Origin: RGIG5612 sp017511185
Lineage (GTDB): Bacteria > Bacillota > Clostridia > Lachnospirales > Lachnospiraceae
Assembly: GCA_017511185.1 (NCBI GenBank)
Contig: JAFWLF010000006.1
Coordinates: 62,001-126,000, forward strand
Length of the DNA: 64,000 nucleotides
Reading direction: 5' to 3'
Shown here: piece by piece, positions 9,026 to 17,846 of the stretch
How positions within the stretch are numbered: the stretch's first letter is position 1
Layout: every line of letters begins with the position of its first letter
Made by a program: the position numbers and the translations under genes
The notes under the pieces: model-generated
What the model was told of the DNA's origin: nothing
What the model saw: the letters and a program-made list of their open reading frames with translations, nothing else
The model's database searches: none

Positions 9026-9859
9026 ATGAAGAAAATAAGCAAAATCGTTATTTCGCTCCTGCTGCTGACACTTCTGAGTTTTTCCCTTGTGGGATGTAAA
9101 CAGCTGGATGATCTGAAGCGAGACCGTGGTATATACCTGGATGAATCCAAAGAAGAGATCGAGCTTCGCGGACATGTTTATGAAAAAGTGCTGGAACGGA
9201 TCATGTTCGGCAATACAGAATGGGAAACCTATCTGCTTGCGGATGAGTGGTCGTTAACAGTAACCGATAAAGATATCCCGGTCCTTCTGGCGAAAAGCTA
9301 TGGAGATACCGTCCGTTATAACAGTCGGGATGAAGAAGATCCGGTGATCCTGTGTGTTCCTGATTACCGGGAAAATAATGGGTCGGTAAATGTTTATTAC
9401 TGCCGTTCGGATTATCTGGACACGCTGAAAGCCAAATTGGACAATGTGAAGCTGGATCAGTTCTATTACACCAAAATGATGTTTTTCGAGCCGGATAACA
9501 AAGTGGGCTATAAAAAACAGCTGGTTTCCGAGAAAGCCGCCGAAGTGATCAGAAAGACTTTAGCGCGGCCGTATGATCCGGTTACAGATCTGGACCCACA
9601 GACAGAGTATCCTGGTTATGCAGAGTTTAGAGACCTGCGTTATACAGATAAAGATCTGTTGTTCACCAATGACATCAACCTGGAAGTCAGCAAAACGAAC
9701 ACCGGAGATTATTATATCTATGGAGCTTATTCCAAAGAATCCTCGATGCCAGAGGACTTATACTGGAAAAAAGTGGCTCCGGAAGATATTGCGCTGCTCG
9801 ATGAACTCTTCTACTCGGATATTGTGGAAACATACGTCCCGGAGGATGTGATACACTAA
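9026..9859 (+). CDS. Putative lipoprotein of unknown function
   Basis: A 277-residue protein with a lipoprotein signal peptide: positive MKKISK start, hydrophobic core and lipobox LVGC with the lipidated cysteine near residue 24. The mature part is hydrophilic, rich in Asp/Glu/Tyr, and matches no family I recognise. It starts 16 bases after the permease behind AAGGGGG and ends just before a terminator, so it is the last gene of the GntR-controlled operon and may be an extracellular partner or target of the ABC exporter (inference). Confidence 0.75.
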   Translation: MKKISKIVISLLLLTLLSFSLVGCKQLDDLKRDRGIYLDESKEEIELRGHVYEKVLERIMFGNTEWETYLLADEWSLTVTDKDIPVLLAKSYGDTVRYNSRDEEDPVILCVPDYRENNGSVNVYYCRSDYLDTLKAKLDNVKLDQFYYTKMMFFEPDNKVGYKKQLVSEKAAEVIRKTLARPYDPVTDLDPQTEYPGYAEFRDLRYTDKDLLFTNDINLEVSKTNTGDYYIYGAYSKESSMPEDLYWKKVAPEDIALLDELFYSDIVETYVPEDVIH

Positions 9860-9882
9860 ATCAATAAAAAGCGCACAGTTTC

Positions 9883-9912
9883 AAGGCACCCGTAAAAGCG
9901 GGTGCCTTTTTT
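9883..9912 (+). terminator. Intrinsic terminator of the GntR/ABC operon
   Basis: A 10-bp perfect stem, AAGGCACCCG (9883-9892) with CGGGTGCCTT (9899-9908), six-base loop, followed by a T run to 9912. Confidence 0.95.
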
Positions 9913-9940
9913 ATGCCTGATTGTGAAAAGAAAGACGATG

Positions 9941-9970
9941 CTTACAGTATATATATGGATGTGCTAGAAT
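9941..9970 (+). promoter_or_regulatory. Probable promoter of the NitT/TauT-type ABC operon
   Basis: An extended -10, TGCTAGAAT ending at 9970, with a -35-like CTTACA at 9941-9946 (18-bp spacer). The ~115-base leader to the first gene holds a short direct repeat CGTGCA (9976-9981 and 10000-10005) but no riboswitch I recognise. Confidence 0.55.
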
Positions 9971-10084
9971 CCAAACGTGCATAAAAAATAAGCATTTTTC
10001 GTGCAAAAATGTCAATAAAGTCTGCTGATTGCGCAATATAATAAAGAAAACAATCATAATAGTGGACATTAAAGGAGAAATACT

Positions 10085-11098
10085 ATGAAAAAAACAATCG
10101 CGATCATTCTGACTCTGTTACTGGGCATCAGCCTGCTGGCAGGATGCGGGAAAAAAGAAGAAGAGCCACAGCCAACCACACAGGAACAGAAAGCGGCACA
10201 GGACACATCTGTTGACATTCATGTGACCGCGCTGAAAGGGCCTACCGGTATGGGCATGGCTTATCTGAATCAGCAGTCGGATGATGGAAACACAGCTTAT
10301 AAATACACTGTTAACTATGCCGGAGCACCAGACGAGGTTGTCGGCGGCCTGATCTCTGGGGAGATCGATATTGCAGCAGTGCCTGTTAATCTGGCAGCTA
10401 CTTTGTTTAATAAAACAAATGGAGAGGTCCTGACGGCAGCTGTTAATACACTGGGTGTAATCTATATTGTAGAAAACGGAGAAACCGTACAGAGCATGGC
10501 AGACCTTGCAGGCAAAAAGATCGTCGCTTCCGGGCAGGGCAGCACCCCGGAATATGCACTCAACTATCTGCTGGAGAAGAATGGACTGACCGGTCAGGTG
10601 GAAGTGGAATACGTTTCTGAGCATGACGAAGCAGTCTCTGCGCTGGTTGCAGGCAAAGCGGACCTGGTCATGATCCCGGAACCAAAAGTCACCGCAGCTC
10701 TTTCTCAGCTGGAAACAGCTCGTGTAGCTATCAGCCTGACAGATGAATGGGATAAGGTCAGCGATACGCAAATGATCACCGGCGTTCTGGTGGTGCAGAA
10801 AGCATTTGCAAATGAACATCCGGAGATCCTGAAGGCTTTCCTGGAGGAATATGAGGCATCCGTGAAATTCACCAATGAAAACCCGCAGGAAGCATCGCAG
10901 CTGATCGAGAAGTATGGTATAATACCAAAGGCACCTGTTGCCCTGAAAGCGCTCCCGAACTGCAATATTGTTTATATTGATGGGAGTGAGATGGCAGCAG
11001 CTGTCACGGCTATGTTAACCACGCTTTTTGATGCCAATCCGGCCAGCGTCGGCGGAAGTCTTCCGGGCGAAGAAATGTTTTATGAAAGCCATTCCTAA
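10085..11098 (+). CDS. ABC transporter substrate-binding lipoprotein (NitT/TauT/SsuA-like)
   Basis: A 337-residue lipoprotein with signal peptide and lipobox LAGC (Cys near residue 21), then a KKEEEPQP linker. The body has the two-lobe NMT1/SsuA-type pattern: VTALKGPTGMGMAYLN at the start, GLISGEIDIAAVPVNLA, LAGKKIVASGQGSTPEY and VAGKADLVMIPEPK. This group brings in nitrate, sulfonates, taurine or pyrimidine precursors of thiamine, and the ligand cannot be told from sequence. It is the first gene of a binding protein-permease-ATPase operon. The AGGAG site before the ATG is good. Confidence 0.9.
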   Translation: MKKTIAIILTLLLGISLLAGCGKKEEEPQPTTQEQKAAQDTSVDIHVTALKGPTGMGMAYLNQQSDDGNTAYKYTVNYAGAPDEVVGGLISGEIDIAAVPVNLAATLFNKTNGEVLTAAVNTLGVIYIVENGETVQSMADLAGKKIVASGQGSTPEYALNYLLEKNGLTGQVEVEYVSEHDEAVSALVAGKADLVMIPEPKVTAALSQLETARVAISLTDEWDKVSDTQMITGVLVVQKAFANEHPEILKAFLEEYEASVKFTNENPQEASQLIEKYGIIPKAPVALKALPNCNIVYIDGSEMAAAVTAMLTTLFDANPASVGGSLPGEEMFYESHS

Positions 11099-11837
11099 AG
11101 CTTTAAAGATCATTATCATTGCAGCGATCTGGATCGCTATTTGGGAAGTGATTTATCTGATAGTGGGGAAGGAACTGATCGTTCCTTCTCCATTTCACGT
11201 TTTTGTGAGGATCTTTACGTTGGCAGGGACGGCTGTTTTCTGGGGAAATATCGGGACATCTCTCCTGCGGATCCTGATCGGATATCTGCTGGCAGTCATC
11301 CTGGGCGTTCTTGTCGGCACCGTTACAGCAAAGGTGGCATTTCTGGACAGCTTTCTTTCCCCGGCAGCCAAAGTGATCCGTGCGACACCGGTTGCATCCT
11401 TTATTATCTTGTTATTTGTCTTTGCAGCGAGAAATCACATTCCAGTGATCACGGTCTTTTTAATGGTCCTTCCGGTTGTCTGGGCGAATGTGTATGAGGG
11501 TATCAAAAGCACAGATCCAAAATTACTGGAAATGGCAAAGGTCTTTGACCTGAAAAAAGGAACTGTTTTTCAAAAAATATATATTCCGCAGATCCTTCCA
11601 TTCTTTACGGCAGCAGTGAAAACAGGCATTGGCCTGGCCTGGAAAGCAGGCATCGCGGCGGAAGTCATCGTGAACCCGAAATATGGGATCGGTACGGCAC
11701 TGCATGATTCCAAAGTCTATATTGAGACCTGCGATCTGTTTGCCTGGACCGTCGTGGTCGTTATCATCAGCATCATTCTGGAGAGAATCCTGGTACGGCT
11801 GATCGAAAAAGCAGGCGGAGAAAAGAAGCGCGCATGA
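11082..11837 (+). CDS. ABC transporter permease (NitT/TauT type)
   Basis: An inner-membrane permease of about 251 residues with the BPD_transp_1 fold: about six hydrophobic segments and the EAA-type loop EMAKVFDLKKGTVFQKIYIP that docks onto the ATPase. A longer frame opens at 11028, but that start would bury 71 bases inside the upstream gene; the ATG at 11082 begins MKAIPKALKIIII, a normal positive N-terminus before the first membrane helix, and overlaps the binding-protein gene by 17 bases. Coupled by four bases to the ATPase gene. Confidence 0.88.
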   Translation: MKAIPKALKIIIIAAIWIAIWEVIYLIVGKELIVPSPFHVFVRIFTLAGTAVFWGNIGTSLLRILIGYLLAVILGVLVGTVTAKVAFLDSFLSPAAKVIRATPVASFIILLFVFAARNHIPVITVFLMVLPVVWANVYEGIKSTDPKLLEMAKVFDLKKGTVFQKIYIPQILPFFTAAVKTGIGLAWKAGIAAEVIVNPKYGIGTALHDSKVYIETCDLFAWTVVVVIISIILERILVRLIEKAGGEKKRA

Positions 11838-12442
11838 TCCAAGTAACAAATATCTCAAAAAAATATGGAGACAAAGCTGTTCTGGAACACTTTTCTTATT
11901 CCTTTCTGGAGCAGGGAGTTGTTGCTGTTACCGGCCCTTCCGGGATAGGCAAAACCACGCTGCTCAATCTTCTTCTGGGATTGGAGAAGCCGGACGAAGG
12001 AACTATCGAAATCCCTGCCGGTACTACGTTTTCAGCAGTTTTTCAGGAAGACCGTCTGTTGGAAAAAGAGACTGCCCTGGAGAATGCTGCTATTTTCTAT
12101 GAAGGAAAAACAGATGGCTCTGTTTCCCTTTCTATACAGGGAAAAGAAACGGCAAAACAGATCCTTTCCGAATTGGGCTTGGCGGATGATCTGAATACTC
12201 CGGCGCGGGATCTTTCCGGCGGAATGGCAAGGCGCGTTGCCATTGCCAGAGGGCTTGTTGCCATGACGGGACCGCTTGGAGCCAAAGTCTGCATAATGGA
12301 CGAGCCGATCAAAGGCCTGGATCCGGAAAACCGGAAACAGACCATGGATGTGATCCGTAAATACTGCGCCGGAAAGCTTTTGATCATGGTCACCCATGAT
12401 GAAAAAGACGCAGAAGGCGCAGACAAAATCCTTTCTTTTTAA
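11834..12442 (+). CDS. ABC transporter ATP-binding protein (NitT/TauT type, short)
   Basis: A 202-residue ATPase, shorter than the usual 240-260 of this group. All core motifs are present: Walker A GPSGIGKTT, Q-loop FQEDRLLE, signature LSGGMARR, Walker B VCIMDEPIKGLD and switch VTHDEKDAE. What is missing is the C-terminal extension after the H-loop, so the enzyme should still hydrolyse ATP. It starts in an ATGA overlap with the permease and ends the three-gene importer operon. No clear T-tailed terminator follows. Confidence 0.9.
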   Translation: MIQVTNISKKYGDKAVLEHFSYSFLEQGVVAVTGPSGIGKTTLLNLLLGLEKPDEGTIEIPAGTTFSAVFQEDRLLEKETALENAAIFYEGKTDGSVSLSIQGKETAKQILSELGLADDLNTPARDLSGGMARRVAIARGLVAMTGPLGAKVCIMDEPIKGLDPENRKQTMDVIRKYCAGKLLIMVTHDEKDAEGADKILSF

Positions 12443-12479
12443 AAATCACAGAAAATAAATGATTTAATCCGTTTAATGA

Positions 12480-12509
12480 ATGACATCTTTATTATAAAGG
12501 TGTTAAAAT
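12480..12509 (+). promoter_or_regulatory. Promoter of the UroD/AKR/PhlG-like operon
   Basis: The -35-like ATGACA (12480-12485), an 18-bp spacer and an extended -10, TGTTAAAAT, ending at 12509. It is 45 bases upstream of the first gene. A short direct repeat GGATTTA follows at about 12528-12541. Confidence 0.65.
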
Positions 12510-12553
12510 AAACCATGGGTAGTATTGGGATTTAGGATTTAGGAGAGGATAAT

Positions 12554-13600
12554 ATGAAATTAACACCGAAAGAGAACTATTTGATGCTCGGGCGGGGGGA
12601 AATGCCTGAGTATGTTCCGTTCTATACCATGATGGGAACAGAATACATGGGCGAAGCCCCTGTAAAATCATTGTCACCGATGGTTTTTAAGCAGGATCAT
12701 TTTCGCGATGGCGGATATGACATGTGGGGTGTTCGTTATGTAGCGGACGCAAATACCGGAGCTACACTGCCGGAACCGAACCACTTCCTTCTGGAAGACA
12801 TCAACGACTGGGAGAAGGTGCTTAAATTCCCAGACAGAAATGATGATTTCGACTATGAAATGATGTACAAGAAAGACCTGGAGGAACGGAAGATCGACCG
12901 GAACCAGTCCGCAACGATCGCAATGGCAGGTCTGATGCCTTTCCAGCAGCTGGTCGCTTTTATGGGATTTACCGAAGGTCTTTGTGCATTGGCAACGGAT
13001 CCGGATGTTGTATCCGATATGCTGAATGCCATGGTCGACTGGATCGAACCGGTTCTTTACAAAACGATCGAGTACTATAAACCGGACCTTTGGTATATGC
13101 TGGATGATACGGCTGCCAAAGCCACACCATTTTTCTCATTAGAGACTTATCGAGAAGTCTTTCTTCCAATTTATCGCCGTCTGGCAAAACCTGCTACTGA
13201 CAGGGGCATCCCGATTCAGTTCCACAACTGTGGAAAATGCGAGATCTTCGTGGAAGACATGATCGATTTTGGCGTGAGGTATTGGGACCCGGCACAGGAA
13301 GTGAACGATCTTTTGGGAATTAAGGAAAAATACAAAGGCAAGATCGTCCTCTGCGGCAGCTGGGATTGGGATTCCCATATCCCGCACGGCTGGCCGGATC
13401 ACTATGATGAAGAAGAGCTTCGGGAAAGTGTCCGTCATTCCATTGATAAATACTCCAAAGACGGCGGATATGCTTTTGCAGGAGGCATCCCGGGAAGAGA
13501 TGAAAATACAATAAGGGCAATGCGGATCGTTCGTGACGAAGCACATTTCTACGGACATAAAATTTATGGAGACCCGGATTATCAATATATGAAATATTAA
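12554..13600 (+). CDS. Uroporphyrinogen decarboxylase-fold protein (probable methyltransferase-like)
   Basis: A 348-residue UroD-superfamily TIM-barrel protein. It is unlikely to make haem: the UroD N-terminal arginine motif is not seen and no haem genes are nearby. Instead it has a His-x-Cys pair, HNCGKC (His224, Cys226, Cys229), and a further Cys267 in VLCGSWDW, reminiscent of the zinc-thiolate site of MtaA/CmuA-type cobamide methyltransferases. It is the first of two such proteins in a small operon with an aldo/keto reductase and a PhlG-like protein. A role in demethylating or activating an aromatic or methylated compound is inference. Confidence 0.8.
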   Translation: MKLTPKENYLMLGRGEMPEYVPFYTMMGTEYMGEAPVKSLSPMVFKQDHFRDGGYDMWGVRYVADANTGATLPEPNHFLLEDINDWEKVLKFPDRNDDFDYEMMYKKDLEERKIDRNQSATIAMAGLMPFQQLVAFMGFTEGLCALATDPDVVSDMLNAMVDWIEPVLYKTIEYYKPDLWYMLDDTAAKATPFFSLETYREVFLPIYRRLAKPATDRGIPIQFHNCGKCEIFVEDMIDFGVRYWDPAQEVNDLLGIKEKYKGKIVLCGSWDWDSHIPHGWPDHYDEEELRESVRHSIDKYSKDGGYAFAGGIPGRDENTIRAMRIVRDEAHFYGHKIYGDPDYQYMKY

Positions 13601-13644
13601 TCATCGGTACAGCCGATTCAAGAGAGAAAGAGAGGAGAAGGTAT

Positions 13645-14781
13645 ATGCAGTATAGCGATTATCAAGGGGAAAAGATCTCGAGACTGGGCTTCGGCCTTAT
13701 GCGTCTTCCGGTCATCGATGATGACCAGTCGAAGATCGACATTGAAAAAGTCCGGGAGATGGTACATTACGCGGTCGATAACGGCGTGAACTATTTTGAT
13801 ACCGCTTACGTGTATCACAACGGTTTTTCCGAGAAGGCAATCGGCCAGATCATGAAGGAGGACGGACTGCGCGATAAGATCAACATCGCAACCAAGATGT
13901 TTACATTTGGCATCGACAATCCGGACTTTGATCCGAGGAAAATGCTGGATGAGCAGCTGGAAAGACTGCAGACAGACCATATTGATTTCTATTTGCTTCA
14001 TGGTCTGCAGGGAAAAATGTGGGCAACGCTGCGGGATAAATTAAACATCGTGAAATACATGAACGACCTGAAGGAGCAGGGGGTGCTCCGCCATATTGGT
14101 TTTTCCTTCCACGATGAATTTGATTCCTTCAAGATGATTTTGGATGAGTTTGATGGCTGCGATTTTGCCCAGATCCAGTACAACTATGTGGACCATGAGA
14201 TTCAGGCAGGCGATAAGGGGATCGCTTATGCAAAGGAAAAGGGAGTTCCACTGGTTATCATGGAACCAATTAAGGGCGGCAGCCTGATCTTCCCGGATTA
14301 TCCGGAAATCGATGAGATCAAAGCAAAATACGGACTGGGACAACTCAGCAATGCAGAACTCGCTTTGGATTATGTCTTTGATAAAGAAGGCATTTTAACT
14401 GTTCTTTCCGGAATGGGCAATATGGATATGCTGACAGAAAATGTTGCGATCGCAGACCGCAGCAGCATCGGTATGATGGATGAGAAACGGGCAAAAGTCA
14501 TCGAGGAGATCATTAAGCTTCTGGAAAACACAGAACATATTGACTGTACTGGCTGTCGTTACTGTGTGGATGGCTGCCCACAGAACATCGCGATCCCGTC
14601 GGCATTCCGTTTCTATAATGAAGGAAAGAAATACCGGAATCCGGATTCCCAGAAGCGGATGTATAACAGAACCTGCGCAAATATCGCAGACTGTGTGGAA
14701 TGCGGTGCCTGCAGCAACATCTGCCCGCAGCATCTTGATATTCCGGAACTCCTGAAAGAAGTACGGGCATATCTGGGATAA
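13645..14781 (+). CDS. Aldo/keto reductase with C-terminal ferredoxin domain
   Basis: 378 residues. Residues ~1-280 form the AKR barrel, with tetrad Asp and Tyr in YFDTAYVYHNG, Lys in IATKMF and His in FYLLHGL. Residues ~290-378 carry two CxxCxxCxxxCP runs, CTGCRYCVDGCP and CVECGACSNICP, expected to bind two [4Fe-4S] clusters. This architecture (COG1453-like) links a carbonyl/alkene reduction site to low-potential electron flow. It sits between the two UroD-fold genes, 44 bases after the first, behind AGGAGAAGG, so it probably acts on an intermediate of the same pathway. Confidence 0.9.
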   Translation: MQYSDYQGEKISRLGFGLMRLPVIDDDQSKIDIEKVREMVHYAVDNGVNYFDTAYVYHNGFSEKAIGQIMKEDGLRDKINIATKMFTFGIDNPDFDPRKMLDEQLERLQTDHIDFYLLHGLQGKMWATLRDKLNIVKYMNDLKEQGVLRHIGFSFHDEFDSFKMILDEFDGCDFAQIQYNYVDHEIQAGDKGIAYAKEKGVPLVIMEPIKGGSLIFPDYPEIDEIKAKYGLGQLSNAELALDYVFDKEGILTVLSGMGNMDMLTENVAIADRSSIGMMDEKRAKVIEEIIKLLENTEHIDCTGCRYCVDGCPQNIAIPSAFRFYNEGKKYRNPDSQKRMYNRTCANIADCVECGACSNICPQHLDIPELLKEVRAYLG

Positions 14782-14845
14782 AAAGCCGTAAAACAATAAG
14801 TGGGGAACAAATATTTAGGAAAATAAAGCAGAGGAGAAGGTAATT

Positions 14846-15913
14846 ATGAATGGATTAAAGAGAAAACCGGCATACAGCGAGAAAGAATTACGGATAGTTG
14901 ATCAGAAACCGGGTTATGGCGGGTTTATGCCGCCGACGGATCTGTTTGATACGCCGGTCTCTGTTAGAGAGAATATGAACTCGCATTATTTTGACAAGGA
15001 TCCATGGTATTGTGCAACGCTTCGTGACACAACAAGTCTGCAGCTGGAAGCATATAATGTGAATCTGTCCAGACCGCATAAACATGACAGCGTCGATTTC
15101 TTTGGTGTGCCGTGGAAATGGGTCGAAAGCGCAGGCGGATCGATCACACCGGGCGGCAATCCGCGGTTTGAGGATGCGAATGAGTGGAGAGACGTGATCT
15201 CGATTCCGGATGTGGACAGCTGGGATTGGGAAGGCATGGCAAAGGATTTCCGATTCGATCCGCGGTTTTCACATATCTTTACATTCCTGAACGGATTCTG
15301 GTTTGAGCGACTGATCTCTTTGATGGATTTTGAAAACGCCGCAATGGCCTTGGTCGATCCGGATCAGGAAGATGCGGTTCATGATCTTTTCGGTGCTATG
15401 ACAGATATGGGCAATAAACTGGTCGATAAGATCTGCGAATACTTCCCGGGTATCGACGGCTTTACCGTTCATGATGACTGGGGCGCACAGAAGGCACCGT
15501 TTTTCTCGGATCAGGTCGCAAGGGATTATTTCCTTCCATATATGAAAGATTTTGTAGGCCATATCCACAGCAAGGGACGCTACTGCGTGATCCATTCCTG
15601 CGGAAAGATCGAAGACCGGATCCATATCTTTGTTGAGGCAGGCATTGACGGCTGGGAAATGATGAACATCAACGACGTTCGGAAACTCTACACGGAGTTT
15701 GGCGAGCAGCTTTGCTTCCAGGCATGGCCGCTTCCGTTTGATCCGGAGGATGACAAGGCAGCAAAAGAAGCAGCAAGAGAATTTGTTGATTTCTTCTGTC
15801 ATCCGGGCAAACCAGCTCTGCTTGGCATGGGCAATAGAGAAGCCTTGGGCAGCAAAGTCTTCATGGAAGAAGTATATGAATATTCCAGAAAACGGTATCT
15901 GGGATTAGTATAA
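14846..15913 (+). CDS. Second uroporphyrinogen decarboxylase-fold protein
   Basis: 355 residues, UroD superfamily, clearly related to but diverged from the first copy at 12554. The His-x-Cys pair is at IHSCGK (His250, Cys252), and Cys290 lies in LCFQAWPL, matching the spatial pattern of the first protein. The VHDDWGAQKAPFFS stretch corresponds to LDDTAAKATPFFS in the first copy. A true haem enzyme is unlikely for the same reasons. It lies downstream of the ferredoxin-AKR gene behind AGAGGAGAAGG. Two non-identical copies suggest either a heterodimer or two methyl/carboxyl-transfer steps. Confidence 0.8.
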   Translation: MNGLKRKPAYSEKELRIVDQKPGYGGFMPPTDLFDTPVSVRENMNSHYFDKDPWYCATLRDTTSLQLEAYNVNLSRPHKHDSVDFFGVPWKWVESAGGSITPGGNPRFEDANEWRDVISIPDVDSWDWEGMAKDFRFDPRFSHIFTFLNGFWFERLISLMDFENAAMALVDPDQEDAVHDLFGAMTDMGNKLVDKICEYFPGIDGFTVHDDWGAQKAPFFSDQVARDYFLPYMKDFVGHIHSKGRYCVIHSCGKIEDRIHIFVEAGIDGWEMMNINDVRKLYTEFGEQLCFQAWPLPFDPEDDKAAKEAAREFVDFFCHPGKPALLGMGNREALGSKVFMEEVYEYSRKRYLGLV

Positions 15914-15950
15914 AGAAACAAAAAAAGATTAATATAAAGGAGAAGAAAAC

Positions 15951-16778
15951 ATGGGAGATATCATTTATAATGGCGGACAGCGCAGAAAATATGCACCGGG
16001 TGAGACACCAGTTGTCTTTAAACGCAAAGAAGTGACACCTGCGAAAGTCGTTCCGGTTCCTCCACTGGAGATTCATCCTAAATTTGCGGACAAGCATTTC
16101 ATAGTCATGTCAGATGTCAATGAATTTGTTCCGGGCGTGGAAGCAAAGATGGTCGACTGGTTCTGGGGCAACATGGAAAAAGGCTATCATCTGTGGGCTC
16201 CGGGTGAGCACTATGGATTTGACTGGATCGTGCCTCCGTGTGAGGTGGGTTATGCAGGTTCTGTTGAGGGATCTTACGAGTTTAATCCATCCAATGTGAT
16301 CAAGATCACAAGAACCTCTGTAGAGTATTATCCGTTCACCGAGTGCTATGAGCACTGCTGGATGAGCTGCTTCGGAGACAGCACACCAGACTCCGGTTTC
16401 CTCATTCATATGTATCAGGATACCGAAGGAGGCATCTTCTGGAGAAGCGTTTCCGTTTCCAGTGAAGAGCGTATGAAAGCCATGGCAGAGCAGATGAAGA
16501 AGATGGCTGAGATGGCAGAAAAAACTGGCATGACACCACCGCCAAGACCGAACATCGCAGAACATATGGCGTTTGAGTCCGCAATGCTGGGCGAGTTCTT
16601 ACCAGGTCTTTACAAAGTTTGGGAAGGACATCCGGATCCATGGCAGAATGTCGATTTTGACCTGACGACCGTAAGACAGGAAGATGGCACCTGGAGACAT
16701 AAATATACGAACGTTCCGCCGACAAAAGAAGAAGTCGAAAAAGCACTCGCAGAAGGAACACCGTATCCGAAACACTAA
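15951..16778 (+). CDS. PhlG/phloretin hydrolase-like protein (putative zinc C-C hydrolase)
   Basis: 275 residues, no signal peptide. The pattern matches the DAPG-hydrolase (PhlG) family, which cleaves the C-C bond between a phloroglucinol ring and an acyl chain and includes the phloretin hydrolase of Eubacterium ramulus. Candidate zinc ligands are His80 or His87 (YHLWAPGEHYGFDW), His153 (GFLIHMYQDTEGG) and the H-x3-E pair His205/Glu209 (EHMAFES, followed by LGEFLPGLY). A Met/Lys-rich helix (residues ~174-192) is unusual. It is the last gene of the UroD/AKR operon. Family membership is from motif recall, so an alternative aromatic hydrolase is possible. Confidence 0.6.
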   Translation: MGDIIYNGGQRRKYAPGETPVVFKRKEVTPAKVVPVPPLEIHPKFADKHFIVMSDVNEFVPGVEAKMVDWFWGNMEKGYHLWAPGEHYGFDWIVPPCEVGYAGSVEGSYEFNPSNVIKITRTSVEYYPFTECYEHCWMSCFGDSTPDSGFLIHMYQDTEGGIFWRSVSVSSEERMKAMAEQMKKMAEMAEKTGMTPPPRPNIAEHMAFESAMLGEFLPGLYKVWEGHPDPWQNVDFDLTTVRQEDGTWRHKYTNVPPTKEEVEKALAEGTPYPKH

Positions 16779-16790
16779 AGAAACAGAAGG

Positions 16791-16821
16791 AATAGAGCCA
16801 TGCTTTAGGCGTGGCTCTATT
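16791..16821 (+). terminator. Hairpin, probable weak terminator after the PhlG-like gene
   Basis: A perfect 10-bp stem, AATAGAGCCA (16791-16800) and TGGCTCTATT (16812-16821), with an 11-base loop. The T tract after it is short, so read-through into the LysR gene is likely. Confidence 0.65.
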
Positions 16822-16841
16822 TGTCCATAGAAAGAATAAGA

Positions 16842-17717
16842 ATGACCATTTTACAGATCGAGTACTTCATAGAGATCGTAAAGAGCGGCAGTTTCACCAA
16901 AGCGGCAGAAAAGCTGTTTGTAACGCATCAGGCATTAAGCTTGCAGATCCAGGCATTGGAAAAAGAACTGGGTATGCCTCTTTTTGACCGCAGCAATCGG
17001 AGAAAACTGACCTTGGAAGAGTCCGGAGAGATCCTTTATCGGGCATGGACACCAATCCTGGAAGCGCACAGAGCAGCCATCAGGGAAGCAAAAGATCATT
17101 TTGAAGGACAGATGAAAACGCTGCGCATCGGCGTACAGGATTCGCCCAGGATCAGGGAACTGTCGATACAGATCATCAGTGAGTATATTAAAAAGAATAA
17201 TCTGAAACCAGAGTTTATTGTTGGGGAACCGGAAACCCTTTTGAGCAAGCTGGACTCCGGCGAGTTGGATCTGTGCAGTGTGATCAGCTTTGCTCTGTAT
17301 GGAAAAGAACACTTGATGACGGCCGATATCGGAGGCAAAAAAGCTGTCCCGGTGATCGTCATATCCAAAGAGCATCCGCTTTCTAAAAAGAAGAAACTGA
17401 CGCTTCGGGATATTAAAGACGAACTGATCATTACGTTTGATGATAGTTTTGCAAGAGGTTCCAAGGACCGGATCGATGAGATGCTGCAAAGGACAGGGGT
17501 CAGCACATATAAAATAAAGATCCTGAAAAATGTGCAGGAAGTAAAAATGGCAGTCTGTCTGAATCAGGGCGTCGCGATTGAATTGGATATGGCAATGAAC
17601 GACATCCTGGACAAAGTAAAATTATTTTCTATCGATAACCTGGCTGAAGAAGATATGGCAAGGATCGTAATAGCGTGGAAGGATCAAAAATGGAATGATA
17701 TTGTTTCAGAACATTAA
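16842..17717 (+). CDS. LysR family transcriptional regulator
   Basis: 291 residues from the ATG at 16842. An upstream in-frame TTG (16821) lies in the terminator hairpin and is rejected. The N-terminal winged helix-turn-helix is canonical (SFTKAAEKLFVTHQALSLQI, then LFDRSNRRKLTLEESG). Residues ~90-291 form the periplasmic-binding-like effector domain. It sits between the catabolic operon and the MFS gene on the same strand, so it probably activates one or both in response to a pathway compound. A palindrome downstream of it, in the MFS promoter, is the likely operator. Confidence 0.93.
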   Translation: MTILQIEYFIEIVKSGSFTKAAEKLFVTHQALSLQIQALEKELGMPLFDRSNRRKLTLEESGEILYRAWTPILEAHRAAIREAKDHFEGQMKTLRIGVQDSPRIRELSIQIISEYIKKNNLKPEFIVGEPETLLSKLDSGELDLCSVISFALYGKEHLMTADIGGKKAVPVIVISKEHPLSKKKKLTLRDIKDELIITFDDSFARGSKDRIDEMLQRTGVSTYKIKILKNVQEVKMAVCLNQGVAIELDMAMNDILDKVKLFSIDNLAEEDMARIVIAWKDQKWNDIVSEH

Positions 17718-17736
17718 TGTATTCTCAGACATATTC

Positions 17737-17769
17737 GCAATAGAAATATTGCAAATACGATTTTATAAT
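17737..17769 (+). promoter_or_regulatory. MFS promoter with a LysR-type palindrome
   Basis: The inverted repeat GCAATA-gaaa-TATTGC (17737-17752) has the dyad form of a LysR box. It overlaps the -35 (TAGAAA, 17741-17746), with a 17-bp spacer to the consensus -10 TATAAT (17764-17769). The LysR gene lies immediately upstream. Binding is inferred. Confidence 0.65.
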
Positions 17770-17846
17770 TTGCTTTTTTTTAACTCGCGGCAAACGTAAG
17801 ATAAATTTGTAGAGAAATATTCTATAAAAAAGGAAGGAGAGATTTT

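Noticed and set aside
9971..10084. Possible TPP riboswitch before the NitT/TauT-type operon
   Set aside because: I looked for the CTGAGA and related conserved blocks and did not find them; the leader is too short for that fold.
12554..15913. Calling the two UroD-fold proteins hemE
   Set aside because: No other haem genes are near, the typical HemE N-terminal arginine motif is not seen, and both carry HxC and a later Cys as in methyltransferase-type members.
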